The notes below the pieces were generated by a model. It was not told the origin of the DNA and searched no databases. It saw only the letters and a list, made by a program, of their open reading frames with translations. A DNA stretch of 64,000 bases from contig CAZBNB010000012.1 of assembly GCA_964493245.1 (NCBI GenBank), positions 4,583-68,582 on the forward strand, written 5' to 3'. Every line of letters begins with the position of its first letter. The first letter of the stretch is position 1. Positions 1 through 8,454 of the stretch are shown one piece after another. Source of the DNA: CAZBNB01 sp964493245 (GTDB taxonomy: Bacteria; Pseudomonadota; Gammaproteobacteria; Legionellales; Legionellaceae). Position numbers and translations under genes: made by a program.

Positions 1-2783
1 ACCGCTATCACTTGCCCACCTTTACTCCCTCCTTCAGGCCCCAAATCGATAATCCAATCGGCCGTTTTGATAACATCTAAGTTGTGCTCTATGATAACGA
101 TGGTATTACCCTTATCACGTAAACGGACAAGTACTGTTAAAAGTTGTTTAATATCATGAAAATGTAAGCCCGTGGTGGGTTCATCCAAAATATACAAAGA
201 GCTGCCTGTATCCCGCTTTGATAGCTCTTTAGCTAATTTAATGCGTTGCGCTTCTCCGCCAGAGAGCGTCGTCGCACTTTGCCCGAGGCGGATATACGAT
301 AACCCAACATCCATCAACGTTTGGCATTTTCTTGCAACAACCGGGATAGCAGCAAAAAACTGATGTGCATCTTCTACTGTCATTTCTAAGACATCGTGAA
401 TGGTTTTACCTTTGTACTGAACATCTAAGGTTTCGCGGTTGTAACGCTTTCCTTGACAGCGATCGCACGCAACATAGATATCAGGTAAAAAGTGCATTTC
501 TACTTTGATCAAGCCATCACCCTGACAAGCTTCGCATCGCCCACCACGTACGTTAAAACTAAATCGTCCAGGCTGATAACCTCTTGATCTGGATTCAGGT
601 GTATTGGCAAACAATTCTCTAATAGGTGTAAATAATCCCGTGTAAGTTGCCGGATTTGAACGGGGTGTACGCCCAATCGGGCTTTGATCAATATCAATCA
701 CTGACGTGCAACCATCAAGGCCGGTAATCGAATTTAATTCACTGACAAAGCGTAGATTAGCACGATTCAATAAATTGGCAGCTCTTGGATAAAGGGTATC
801 GTTAATCAACGTGGATTTCCCTGAGCCAGAAACCCCCGTTACACAGGTCATTACACCCAAGGGAATATCAGCATTCACTTGCTTTAAATTATGGCAAGTC
901 ACGCCTTGCATACGAATCATGCGGGTTGTATCAATCTGTTTACGCGCATCCGGAACTCGGATGGCTAACTCACCAGATAAGTATTTCCCAGTGAGCGAAT
1001 CTGGATTTTGTATCACCGCCTCAGGCGTACCGGATGCCATGACTTGCCCCCCGTGTACACCTGCGCCTGGGCCAATATCTAAAACAAAATCCGCGCTGCG
1101 AATTGCCTCTTCATCGTGTTCAACCACAATGACGGTATTACCTAAGTTTTTTAAGTGCTGTAAAGTTTCCAATAAGCGCGTGTTATCGCGCTGATGCAAC
1201 CCAATAGATGGCTCATCTAAAATGTACATCACCCCCACCAAACCAGAGCCAATCTGACTTGCTAGGCGAATGCGTTGCGCCTCACCGCCTGATAATGTCT
1301 CTGCACTGCGCGACAAAGATAAATAATCCAAACCAACATTCACCAAGAACCCTAAACGTGCTGTAATTTCCTGATTAATTTTAGCGGCAATTTCGCCACG
1401 ATAACCACTCAAACGCAATTGATTAAAAAAATCAAAACAATCTTCAATTGAATAATCAACCAATGAGGGTAGATTTTTCTCGTCAATGTACACATTTCTA
1501 GCTGCTTCGTTTAAGCGCTGCCCTTGACAGACGGCACATGGCCTAGATGATAAATAACCCGCAAGCTCATCACGCACGAGTTGTGAGTCTGATTCACGAT
1601 AACGGCGCTGCATATTGGGAATCACCCCTTCAAAGACGTGTTTTTTCGCGATGGGCTCACCGTGTCCACGCGCATAATGAAACACATAGGTTTGTTCACC
1701 ACTACCATACAAAATTAATGCTTGAACCGACTCATTTAAATCAGCAAACGGTATATCTAATGAAAAACCAGCCTGCTCTGCCAATGATTCAAACAAAGCA
1801 AAATAATAGCTGGTGCGTTTGTCCCAGCCACGAATAGCACCTTCCGCCAAACTTTTATGCGCATCATGCACCACGCGCTTGGGATCAAAAAAATTATCGA
1901 CGCCTAATCCATCACACTCAGGACAAGCACCTGCGGGATTGTTGAATGAAAATAAGCGTGGCTCTAATTCAGATAGGCTATACCCGCACACAGTACACGC
2001 AAATTTGGAAGAAAATACCATGTCTGGAAAAGCGTCATCCAAAGAAGCCACCACAACCAAACCATCAGATAAATTCAAGGCATTTTCAAACGACTCGCTT
2101 AAACGTTGCGCCAAATCCTCTCGAATCTTAAAGCGATCAATCACCACTTCGATGGTATGTTTTTTTCGCAATGCCAATTTCGGTGGCATATCCAATTCAT
2201 AAATATCACCATCGATACGCGCTCGTACGTAACCTTTGGCTTGTAATTGTTGTAACAGCTGCACATATTCGCCTTTACGCTCTTTCACCACAGGCGCTAA
2301 GATCATCGCCCGGCTACCTTCAGGCAAAGCCAACACTTGATCAACCATCTGGCTAACTGTTTGCGCGTTTAGACTCACTTGGTGCGTTGGACATCGTGGC
2401 TCACCAACACGCGCAAACAACAGACGTAAATAATCGTAAATTTCTGTAATGGTTCCAACGGTGGATCGGGGATTATGTGAAGTGGCTTTTTGTTCTATCG
2501 AAATAGCCGGAGATAAGCCTTCAATCGAATCCACGTCTGGTTTTTCCATCATAGATAAAAATTGCCGAGCATAAGCAGACAAAGATTCTACATAGCGTCG
2601 CTGGCCTTCCGCATACAACGTATCAAATGCCAAAGAAGATTTTCCAGACCCGGAAATGCCGGTAATAACCGTTAGTTGATCTCTTGGAATATCGACCTGA
2701 ATATTTTTTAAATTATGCGTGCGTGCACCACGAATCGAGATGGTGTCAACAGCGGCATTTTTTTGGGAATAGATACGAGTCAT
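1..2783 (-). CDS. uvrA: UvrA, excinuclease ABC subunit A (3' end cut by window edge)
   Basis: DNA damage recognition ATPase of nucleotide excision repair; as a dimer it loads UvrB on lesions in the cytoplasm. About 927 residues are visible from the ATG at 2781-2783, and the family is about 940 long, so only the last few residues are lost past the left edge. Visible: first Walker A GISGSGKSS near residue 45, zinc cysteines CTVCG and CPECDG, the LSGGEAQRIRLASQIGSG signature with the ILDEPSIGLHQRD Walker B, second Walker A GVSGSGKST, CEACQGDG and CDRCQGKRY zinc pair, and second signature LSGGEAQRIKLAKELS with ILDEPTTGLHFHD. No intact LexA-type box was recognised upstream. It is divergent from the small secreted protein gene at 2903. 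Confidence 0.97.
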   Translation of the reverse strand, partial: MTRIYSQKNAAVDTISIRGARTHNLKNIQVDIPRDQLTVITGISGSGKSSLAFDTLYAEGQRRYVESLSAYARQFLSMMEKPDVDSIEGLSPAISIEQKATSHNPRSTVGTITEIYDYLRLLFARVGEPRCPTHQVSLNAQTVSQMVDQVLALPEGSRAMILAPVVKERKGEYVQLLQQLQAKGYVRARIDGDIYELDMPPKLALRKKHTIEVVIDRFKIREDLAQRLSESFENALNLSDGLVVVASLDDAFPDMVFSSKFACTVCGYSLSELEPRLFSFNNPAGACPECDGLGVDNFFDPKRVVHDAHKSLAEGAIRGWDKRTSYYFALFESLAEQAGFSLDIPFADLNESVQALILYGSGEQTYVFHYARGHGEPIAKKHVFEGVIPNMQRRYRESDSQLVRDELAGYLSSRPCAVCQGQRLNEAARNVYIDEKNLPSLVDYSIEDCFDFFNQLRLSGYRGEIAAKINQEITARLGFLVNVGLDYLSLSRSAETLSGGEAQRIRLASQIGSGLVGVMYILDEPSIGLHQRDNTRLLETLQHLKNLGNTVIVVEHDEEAIRSADFVLDIGPGAGVHGGQVMASGTPEAVIQNPDSLTGKYLSGELAIRVPDARKQIDTTRMIRMQGVTCHNLKQVNADIPLGVMTCVTGVSGSGKSTLINDTLYPRAANLLNRANLRFVSELNSITGLDGCTSVIDIDQSPIGRTPRSNPATYTGLFTPIRELFANTPESRSRGYQPGRFSFNVRGGRCEACQGDGLIKVEMHFLPDIYVACDRCQGKRYNRETLDVQYKGKTIHDVLEMTVEDAHQFFAAIPVVARKCQTLMDVGLSYIRLGQSATTLSGGEAQRIKLAKELSKRDTGSSLYILDEPTTGLHFHDIKQLLTVLVRLRDKGNTIVIIEHNLDVIKTADWIIDLGPEGGSKGGQVIA

Positions 2784-2902
2784 AATGGCAGATGATGGCA
2801 ATAAAGTGACCATCATCCTAACGTTTTTAGCCTGGATAATCTAGAATATACTTGTAATCTTTTAAAATATACCTTGTGCACATAATTTTTCGGGAGAATA
2901 AC

Positions 2903-3166
2903 ATGAAAATAGGGTATCTCAGTGCCATACTCATCGGTGGTTTATGTTGTATCAGCAGTATCGCTTGGAGCTGCGGGGCACAAACCTGTACTCAGAGTCA
3001 AAAATCCACAGAAAAAGGGAGACAGATATACAGCAGTTATATCTGCTGTCAGCCCACAGATACTGCCATTCAGCCTAAATGGTTTGCAAACGCATCCAGC
3101 TGCGAAAATTTCGAACTTGCTTCAAGCCAAGGTTGCTCAACATGGAAAATGTGTACTTGTAATTAG
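2903..3166 (+). CDS. Small secreted cysteine-rich protein, unknown function
   Basis: 87 residues. I chose the ATG at 2903 because GGGAGA lies 5-6 bases upstream and a typical signal peptide follows at once (Lys2, hydrophobic residues 4-21, cleavage probably before Cys24). A longer reading from 2876 would spoil the signal sequence. The mature part of about 64 residues has eight cysteines (24, 29, 48, 49, 67, 78, 84, 86), including a CC pair and a terminal CTC, which suggests a small disulfide-bonded periplasmic or secreted protein. Cys24 sits at the cleavage site, but the context AWSC is not a good lipobox. I do not recognise the family. It stands alone, divergent from uvrA and convergent with enhC. 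Confidence 0.7.
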   Translation: MKIGYLSAILIGGLCCISSIAWSCGAQTCTQSQKSTEKGRQIYSSYICCQPTDTAIQPKWFANASSCENFELASSQGCSTWKMCTCN

Positions 3167-3211
3167 AAACCATTCACGGCTTCTGCGATAGTACGCTTCT
3201 GTAAAAGCCTA

Positions 3212-3248
3212 CCAATATCTTGGTCGCACTAAGCAACCAAGATATTGG
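3212..3248. terminator. Inverted repeat, possible bidirectional terminator
   Basis: A 13-bp perfect inverted repeat (arms 3212-3224 and 3236-3248, 11-nt loop) lies between the convergent ends of the small secreted protein gene and enhC. No clear T-run follows on either strand, so a transcription stop is inferred from position only. Confidence 0.5.
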
Positions 3249-3297
3249 AATGTTCACGTTTATTCACCGAGCAGCTGTATTTGGCGCATATTGAACG
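3249..3297 (+). repeat. Dispersed intergenic repeat, copy 1
   Basis: Starts AATGTTCACG, then TTCACCGAGCAGCTG, then the 20-mer at 3278-3297 (TATTTGGCGCATATTGAACG). The first part matches the elements at 6933-6956 and, inverted, at 59221-59244; the match to the latter continues through the TATTTGG-GCAT stretch. The 20-mer recurs with one change on the minus strand at 28952-28971. It lies just downstream of enhC. Noncoding as far as can be seen. Confidence 0.6.
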
Positions 3298-3333
3298 AAA
3301 CAGTTGTCGAATAAGTGCCGCATCAACAATGAC

Positions 3334-6300
3334 TTATTTCAAAGAAACCGTGCTTTTTGTGCTTACTTGCATCGGTACCACCAAATCGGCATGTTGTAAT
3401 TGTTGGTACGCTTGTTTTGCTTGCTCATTATCCGGATCTTGATTTAACAACTGTGTCAAAATCGTTTTACTGGTTGCTTCGTCGCCCAAATTCCACGCAT
3501 TTAAGGCATTTAAATATAAGCGCTTTTCAGACGTATCTTCTGCTTCGGATGAGGCTACCCACAGCATTGGCTCAATAAAGCTAACTTGCGATTGTGTTTG
3601 GGCATTGAGCCACTGTAACGCTCTTGTTGCCGCTAAGTTGCCATTGCTCTGTGCTTTCACTAACCATTGCTTGGCTTGTTGCGGCTGACACTGAATGCCT
3701 TTGAAACAGAAGAGTGCTAATTGATATTGTGCGTAAGAATTACCCTGCTCTGACAGCGAAGTATACAGTTGCGCGGCTTTTTGTATGTCTTGTGTTACAC
3801 CCACACCATATTGATACAACCGTGCCAGGGCCAATGTTGCTTTGACATCACCGCGATCAGAAGATTGTTCATAATAATGCACTGCACCAGTGTAATCTAA
3901 TCGCACACCGACGCCGGTTTCAGACATTAACCCCAATTGATACATCGCATCGCGACTGCCTTTTTCAGCAGCCTTTTTGTACCAATTGACAGCTTCATCC
4001 ACATCATTCAATTTACCTTCTGCTACCAAGTAAATTCCGGCTAATTGCACCATTGCTTGTGTATAGCCCTTACCTGCTGCTTGAATATAAAGTGCTTGTG
4101 CTTTTTCAAGATCAACCGCACATCCCTCGCCGCGCTCGTAAATCAGACCCAAATTATAAGCGGCGATCATATTGCCTTGATCAACTGCACGCTGATAAGC
4201 CGTCAATGCCTGAGTGTAGTTTTCATCGACCGTATCATAAATAAAACCAAGGCCGACAGCTGCCGGTGGATATTTGGGCTCGGCAGCAGCATACCATTTT
4301 TTAGCCGCCACATAATCCGGTATTTGGCCCACTTTGCCTAGTTGATAAAAACGCGCTAATAAATATTGCGCTTCGGGTAACTGTTGATCTGCGGCCGCAA
4401 GATACCATTGTTGAGCTTGTGCCAGATCAACAGCCCCCCCTATACCATGCTCAGCAAGGAATCCAAGCTTTAATTGCGCGTGCTTATCACCTTTCTCGGC
4501 AAATTGTTGATAGATTTTTCGAGCCTGCGCTAAATTTTCTTTTTCTTGAAAGTCTTTTAAATAAGAGTCTGCTAACAAAATACCAGCGGATGCATTACCC
4601 AAATCTAAAGCTTTGTTTAAATCAGCTAAAAAGGGTTTTTCCTGTTGATGCTCAATCACTGCTAGATTTAAATAGGCATATGAAAAACCTTGAGCCGCCG
4701 CTTTTTGTAATAAAACCTGACTTTCATCCAAATCACGGCTGCTACCGATTCCTTCAGCCATATACGTACCAATAATGAACGCGCCTAAAGGATTTTCTTT
4801 GGCTTTTTGATACCATTTCAGCGCATCATTTTGATCCGCTGTTACTGCAATACCACGATCGTACATCAATCCAAGTAACAAAGCCGCTTCTTGATTACCC
4901 GATTCAGCCGCTTGTTTTGCCACATCGAACGCACGCTTCTGCTTTTGCAGATCCGTATCCATCGCATCATAGAAGGCCAAGGGTAATTGCGCCTCTTTAA
5001 CCTGTGCTGCCACCGCACTGGTATACAAATCCTTAATCAATTGGTTTTGCTTTTGCAACTCATCTAAACGCATGCCAGCATGATTTTGACGTATTAAAAT
5101 TTCGGCCAAACGATACTGGGCGAGTCCTGAACCATTGGCTGCAGCTAAATTATACATCGCCATGGCTTTTTCAAGATTTTTAGGTATCACTTCTTGATGA
5201 GCTGTGTCACGATAACCATAGTCATAAATACGGGCTAACGCATATTGCGCATAATCATTGCCTTTAAAAGCCGCATCGGTTAACCAATCGGTGGCTTTTG
5301 TGTAATCAGGTTGCATATCTGTACCTAACAGATACAAAAGACCTAAATTATATTCCGCTTGTAAATCTTGTTGAGCAGCTGCTAATTGATAAAATTTAAG
5401 TGCTTGTTCTGCATTTTTTTCAACACCGATACCATACTGGTACATCACGGCAATATCAAATTGCGCCGAAGAATTACCTAAAATCGCTTGTTGCTCTAAT
5501 TTTTTAAAAAGCGCTGTATATTGTTTTGCATCCGTCGTTGAAGCTGCCATATTGTGTAGTCCAGCAACGGAAGTCAACTTAGAAACGTTATCGGTCGATG
5601 ACGAGTAGAGCATATATTGCGGAAAATCCAACGATTCGGGTGTCAGGTTATCCGCTAACTTGACTAACATATCATGAAACTCATGAATCGGGATTTGTGT
5701 GGGTTGTGTTAATTTAAACTGGGGTTGAAACAACATTTCACGCGTAAATGGCACCATTTCTGGATAAGCATTATAGTTATTTTGCTCTACGACACGCAGG
5801 TTTTGCCATTGACCTAAGATACCAGGCATCTTATACACTGTTTTCTCAAAAGTGCTTTCTTTGCCATTCGTTAACCAAGTAACAGCCTGTTGTTGCGCAT
5901 GTTCAACTGAAACCTTGGGCGTGATATTTGATTTTTGTTGCCACTCTTTTGCAAGCTGTTCGTTGATTTCAGTACCAGTGCCTTTTTTATACATCGCACT
6001 CAAGCCTTGTTGCGCGACACGAGAACCTAATTGGGCCGCTTTTAAAGTGGATAAAAAGGCTTCGTGTGGATTATAAAGTGGGCTTTTTTCTTCTAAATAA
6101 AGGGATGAAATCGCTAACAAAGCCGGCACATAACCCATTGGGGTGGCTGCTTTTGCATACCATTTCATGGCCTCTTCCGGACGATTTTGCGCACGCTCCA
6201 TTTGCCCCATTTGGTAAAAAGCGCTAGGCTCATTTTGCGCGATTGCTGCGTCTAATAACGATTTTGCTTTTACAAAATCACGCTCAACTGCTTTTCCTTC

Positions 6301-6897
6301 GATATATTGCCCTGCTAATAACGCTTGAGCGGCAGGGTAATTTTGATCAGCTGATTTTATCAACCACAACATACCCAATTTATTATTGGCTGCGTGACGT
6401 GTCTCCAAAAAGCTTTCTGCAACGGTATATTGAGCTAAGGCATTGCCATTTTTTGCAGCGGCAATGTAATAACGCTTTGCAGTATCTTGGTTTTTGGATA
6501 CTCCCAAGCCAAACATATACGCGGCAGCACAATACATTTGTGCATCAACATCATTGGCGTCTGCCGCCTTCTTGAACCACACTAAAGCCTGATCAAGGTG
6601 ATGATTTTTTAATAACTCATAGCGTGCTAATAACTGTTGTGCTGGTAATAGGTTTTTTTCTGCAGCGGCTTTTAAATAATGCTCAGCAAGGGTGTCATTT
6701 TTTACTTCGCCATAACCATACAAGCGCATTTGAGCCAAATAATAGTCAACGATGGGGTCTGGTTTGGGTATTTTGTTTAACAGGGTCGCTGCTTTGTGAT
6801 AATGACCCAATCGATATGCATCTATCCCATCATCTGCAAATACATAAGATGTATTCATCGCTGCTGCGATGCATACCCAAGGCATTAATGATTTCAT
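3334..6897 (-). CDS. enhC: EnhC, large periplasmic Sel1-repeat protein
   Basis: 1187 residues with a signal peptide (MKSLMPWVCIAAAMNTSYVFA, shortly before ADDG) and then Sel1-type repeats nearly end to end (patterns such as AQYALARIYDYG, AMYQLGLMSETGVGV, AQYQLALFCFKG), broken by a non-repeat stretch near residues 330-430. Legionella pneumophila EnhC is about 1200 residues of the same build; there it is a periplasmic protein that restrains the lytic transglycosylase Slt and limits release of muropeptides sensed by NOD1. Identity here rests on size, repeats and position behind enhA and enhB. The start has a strong site (GAGGGAGTGGT before ATG). The 143-bp spacer from enhB holds a dispersed repeat, so enhC may have its own promoter. 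Confidence 0.88.
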   Translation of the reverse strand: MKSLMPWVCIAAAMNTSYVFADDGIDAYRLGHYHKAATLLNKIPKPDPIVDYYLAQMRLYGYGEVKNDTLAEHYLKAAAEKNLLPAQQLLARYELLKNHHLDQALVWFKKAADANDVDAQMYCAAAYMFGLGVSKNQDTAKRYYIAAAKNGNALAQYTVAESFLETRHAANNKLGMLWLIKSADQNYPAAQALLAGQYIEGKAVERDFVKAKSLLDAAIAQNEPSAFYQMGQMERAQNRPEEAMKWYAKAATPMGYVPALLAISSLYLEEKSPLYNPHEAFLSTLKAAQLGSRVAQQGLSAMYKKGTGTEINEQLAKEWQQKSNITPKVSVEHAQQQAVTWLTNGKESTFEKTVYKMPGILGQWQNLRVVEQNNYNAYPEMVPFTREMLFQPQFKLTQPTQIPIHEFHDMLVKLADNLTPESLDFPQYMLYSSSTDNVSKLTSVAGLHNMAASTTDAKQYTALFKKLEQQAILGNSSAQFDIAVMYQYGIGVEKNAEQALKFYQLAAAQQDLQAEYNLGLLYLLGTDMQPDYTKATDWLTDAAFKGNDYAQYALARIYDYGYRDTAHQEVIPKNLEKAMAMYNLAAANGSGLAQYRLAEILIRQNHAGMRLDELQKQNQLIKDLYTSAVAAQVKEAQLPLAFYDAMDTDLQKQKRAFDVAKQAAESGNQEAALLLGLMYDRGIAVTADQNDALKWYQKAKENPLGAFIIGTYMAEGIGSSRDLDESQVLLQKAAAQGFSYAYLNLAVIEHQQEKPFLADLNKALDLGNASAGILLADSYLKDFQEKENLAQARKIYQQFAEKGDKHAQLKLGFLAEHGIGGAVDLAQAQQWYLAAADQQLPEAQYLLARFYQLGKVGQIPDYVAAKKWYAAAEPKYPPAAVGLGFIYDTVDENYTQALTAYQRAVDQGNMIAAYNLGLIYERGEGCAVDLEKAQALYIQAAGKGYTQAMVQLAGIYLVAEGKLNDVDEAVNWYKKAAEKGSRDAMYQLGLMSETGVGVRLDYTGAVHYYEQSSDRGDVKATLALARLYQYGVGVTQDIQKAAQLYTSLSEQGNSYAQYQLALFCFKGIQCQPQQAKQWLVKAQSNGNLAATRALQWLNAQTQSQVSFIEPMLWVASSEAEDTSEKRLYLNALNAWNLGDEATSKTILTQLLNQDPDNEQAKQAYQQLQHADLVVPMQVSTKSTVSLK

Positions 6898-6932
6898 ACC
6901 ACTCCCTCGCTACCGTTCTGCGCTTCCCATTG

Positions 6933-6985
6933 GTAAATGTTCACGCCTGTTCACCGGGACTCAAGCACTCCCTGAACGATTATTT
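6933..6985 (-). repeat. Dispersed intergenic repeat, copy 2
   Basis: Bases 6933-6956 are a perfect 24-nt inverted match to 59221-59244, the element in front of dnaG. The far end, on the minus strand ATCGTTCAGGG, resembles the far end of the dnaG copy (ATCGTTCACGG at 59144), so this looks like the same element with its middle deleted. It fills part of the enhB-enhC spacer and may separate their expression. Confidence 0.65.
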
Positions 6986-7040
6986 CCATTGAGCGTCAAT
7001 CAAATAACGCCGCATTTGTCATCAAATATAATACTACCTG

Positions 7041-7577
7041 TTATTGCGGAATGATGCCATAGCGCACCACTTCACCAACGGCGCCGCCACGCGTTGTGCT
7101 ATTGACCACCCAATAATTACCTTTATTGTTCAACCCAAACCGTACACGAACATACTCACATATTTTTAAACTTTCGCCGCAATTAATAACTTTCCCATAA
7201 CGTGTTTTTTCACCAGCAACAGTACAAATGTATTTTAATTCATTTTCATTGGTAGATAAGACTGCCCATTGTTGCGGACGAATCACATGGTTTAAATAGG
7301 TACTACGTGTGCTCTCATCTTTGAGCATTTGAAACAAATTGATCGGTTTATCAAGCCGATTATAGATAAAATACAACGATTGCTGCTGTCCGGCAGCACC
7401 GGGCTTGATATTGACAACATTTAATTGAAACTCATAACCCACATCTTTACAACCCAGTGGATTTTTAGCGGGATCTTTGCTGCGATTTTCATATGATTCC
7501 GCACTTTCAGACCAACCATATTGTGCCGCACAACTCAATAACACAATGGCGAGACTTTTCATCAATGTGTATTTCAT
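7041..7577 (-). CDS. enhB: EnhB, secreted enhanced-entry protein
   Basis: 178 residues with a signal peptide (MKYTLMKSLAIVLLSCAAQYGWS, cleavage near residue 23). The mature part is mostly beta-like, with cysteines in GCKDVGYEF, LKYICTVAG, VINCGESLKIC and no catalytic motif I recognise. The name comes from the locus: it lies between an L,D-transpeptidase-like EnhA and a Sel1-repeat EnhC, the order known from Legionella and Coxiella. Its ATG overlaps the enhA stop by 4 bases (ATGA), so the two are translationally coupled. Function is undefined in the family; a periplasmic partner in peptidoglycan control is inferred. Confidence 0.75.
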   Translation of the reverse strand: MKYTLMKSLAIVLLSCAAQYGWSESAESYENRSKDPAKNPLGCKDVGYEFQLNVVNIKPGAAGQQQSLYFIYNRLDKPINLFQMLKDESTRSTYLNHVIRPQQWAVLSTNENELKYICTVAGEKTRYGKVINCGESLKICEYVRVRFGLNNKGNYWVVNSTTRGGAVGEVVRYGIIPQ

Positions 7578-8386
7578 GATGCTTCCCTCCCAGACGCAAC
7601 CGATGTTACTGGACGAATCACAACTTTTGTACCAGGGTTGTTGGTTTTATCATTTGCCGTTTCAACAAACTCGTGGTTTAGCCATTTTGCATCGCGCTCA
7701 AACATCCGCACGCAACCATGGCTAGCACGGTAACCAGGCATATCAGCCGACCCATGTAAAGCAAATCCTTTATGAAAATACATGCAATAAGGCATCGGTG
7801 CCCCCCCCTTACCAATCGGAAACACATCTGATTTGCAACGGTTATCTTCTTTGCTGAATACGCGATAAATACCAGTAAGTGTCAAGCAAGCTTTCGCACT
7901 ATCAGAGCATCGATCCCGGCCTGAAGCAACGGGGCCCCAATTAAGTAATTGGCCATTGGCATCGTAAGCCGCCCAGGCTAGTTTATCCTGATCAACAATC
8001 ACTTGCTTTTCGTGATCATCAATCTGATGGGGAAAAGGAGATAAATCAATCAATGTCACCGTCGCCAGGTTTTTAGGTACGGCGATGACTTTACCCGCCC
8101 ATAAATTATTGTAGGTGCGATTAACACGTTGTACCAAATCTCGCTGACTTTCATCAGGAAATAATTTTTCCCAACTCTCGCCCGCTTTAACTTTTACACA
8201 CACATATTGTGGGTAATCGCACAAGGCAGGACCATAATAAAGGGGTTTAGGTGGCTCTTTTTTGACGACCGCTTTACCACCCGATGAGACCGTATCAGAC
8301 CAGCCATGTACAGATAAAACGCACATCGCCGTTAATCCTAGCAAACGTATTGTTTGCTTCAATTTATTATTATTTTTATTATTCAT
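7574..8386 (-). CDS. enhA: EnhA, exported L,D-transpeptidase (YkuD) with LysM-like domain
   Basis: 270 residues from the ATG at 8384-8386, preceded by GAAGGACATC; an in-frame ATG 12 bases upstream has no ribosome site. Order: signal peptide (to about HGWSD), a LysM-like region (CVKVKAGESWEKLF ... LWAGKVIAVP), then a YkuD domain with HGSADMPGYRASHGCVRM. The His, Ser, His, Gly, Cys and Arg of the L,D-transpeptidase signature are all present, with Cys as nucleophile. Such enzymes make 3-3 crosslinks or attach proteins to peptidoglycan in the periplasm. It is first of the enhABC locus and overlaps enhB by 4 bases. Confidence 0.87.
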   Translation of the reverse strand: MNNKNNNKLKQTIRLLGLTAMCVLSVHGWSDTVSSGGKAVVKKEPPKPLYYGPALCDYPQYVCVKVKAGESWEKLFPDESQRDLVQRVNRTYNNLWAGKVIAVPKNLATVTLIDLSPFPHQIDDHEKQVIVDQDKLAWAAYDANGQLLNWGPVASGRDRCSDSAKACLTLTGIYRVFSKEDNRCKSDVFPIGKGGAPMPYCMYFHKGFALHGSADMPGYRASHGCVRMFERDAKWLNHEFVETANDKTNNPGTKVVIRPVTSVASGREAS

Positions 8387-8454
8387 GATGTCCTTCATTT
8401 TTGTTTTCTATCATTCAAGATTTCGGCAATCATTAAAAAAAGTTTAGCTCAAAA

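Noticed and set aside
1813..2202. Plus-strand open frames inside uvrA
   Set aside because: They are complement shadows of uvrA, with no start signal of their own.
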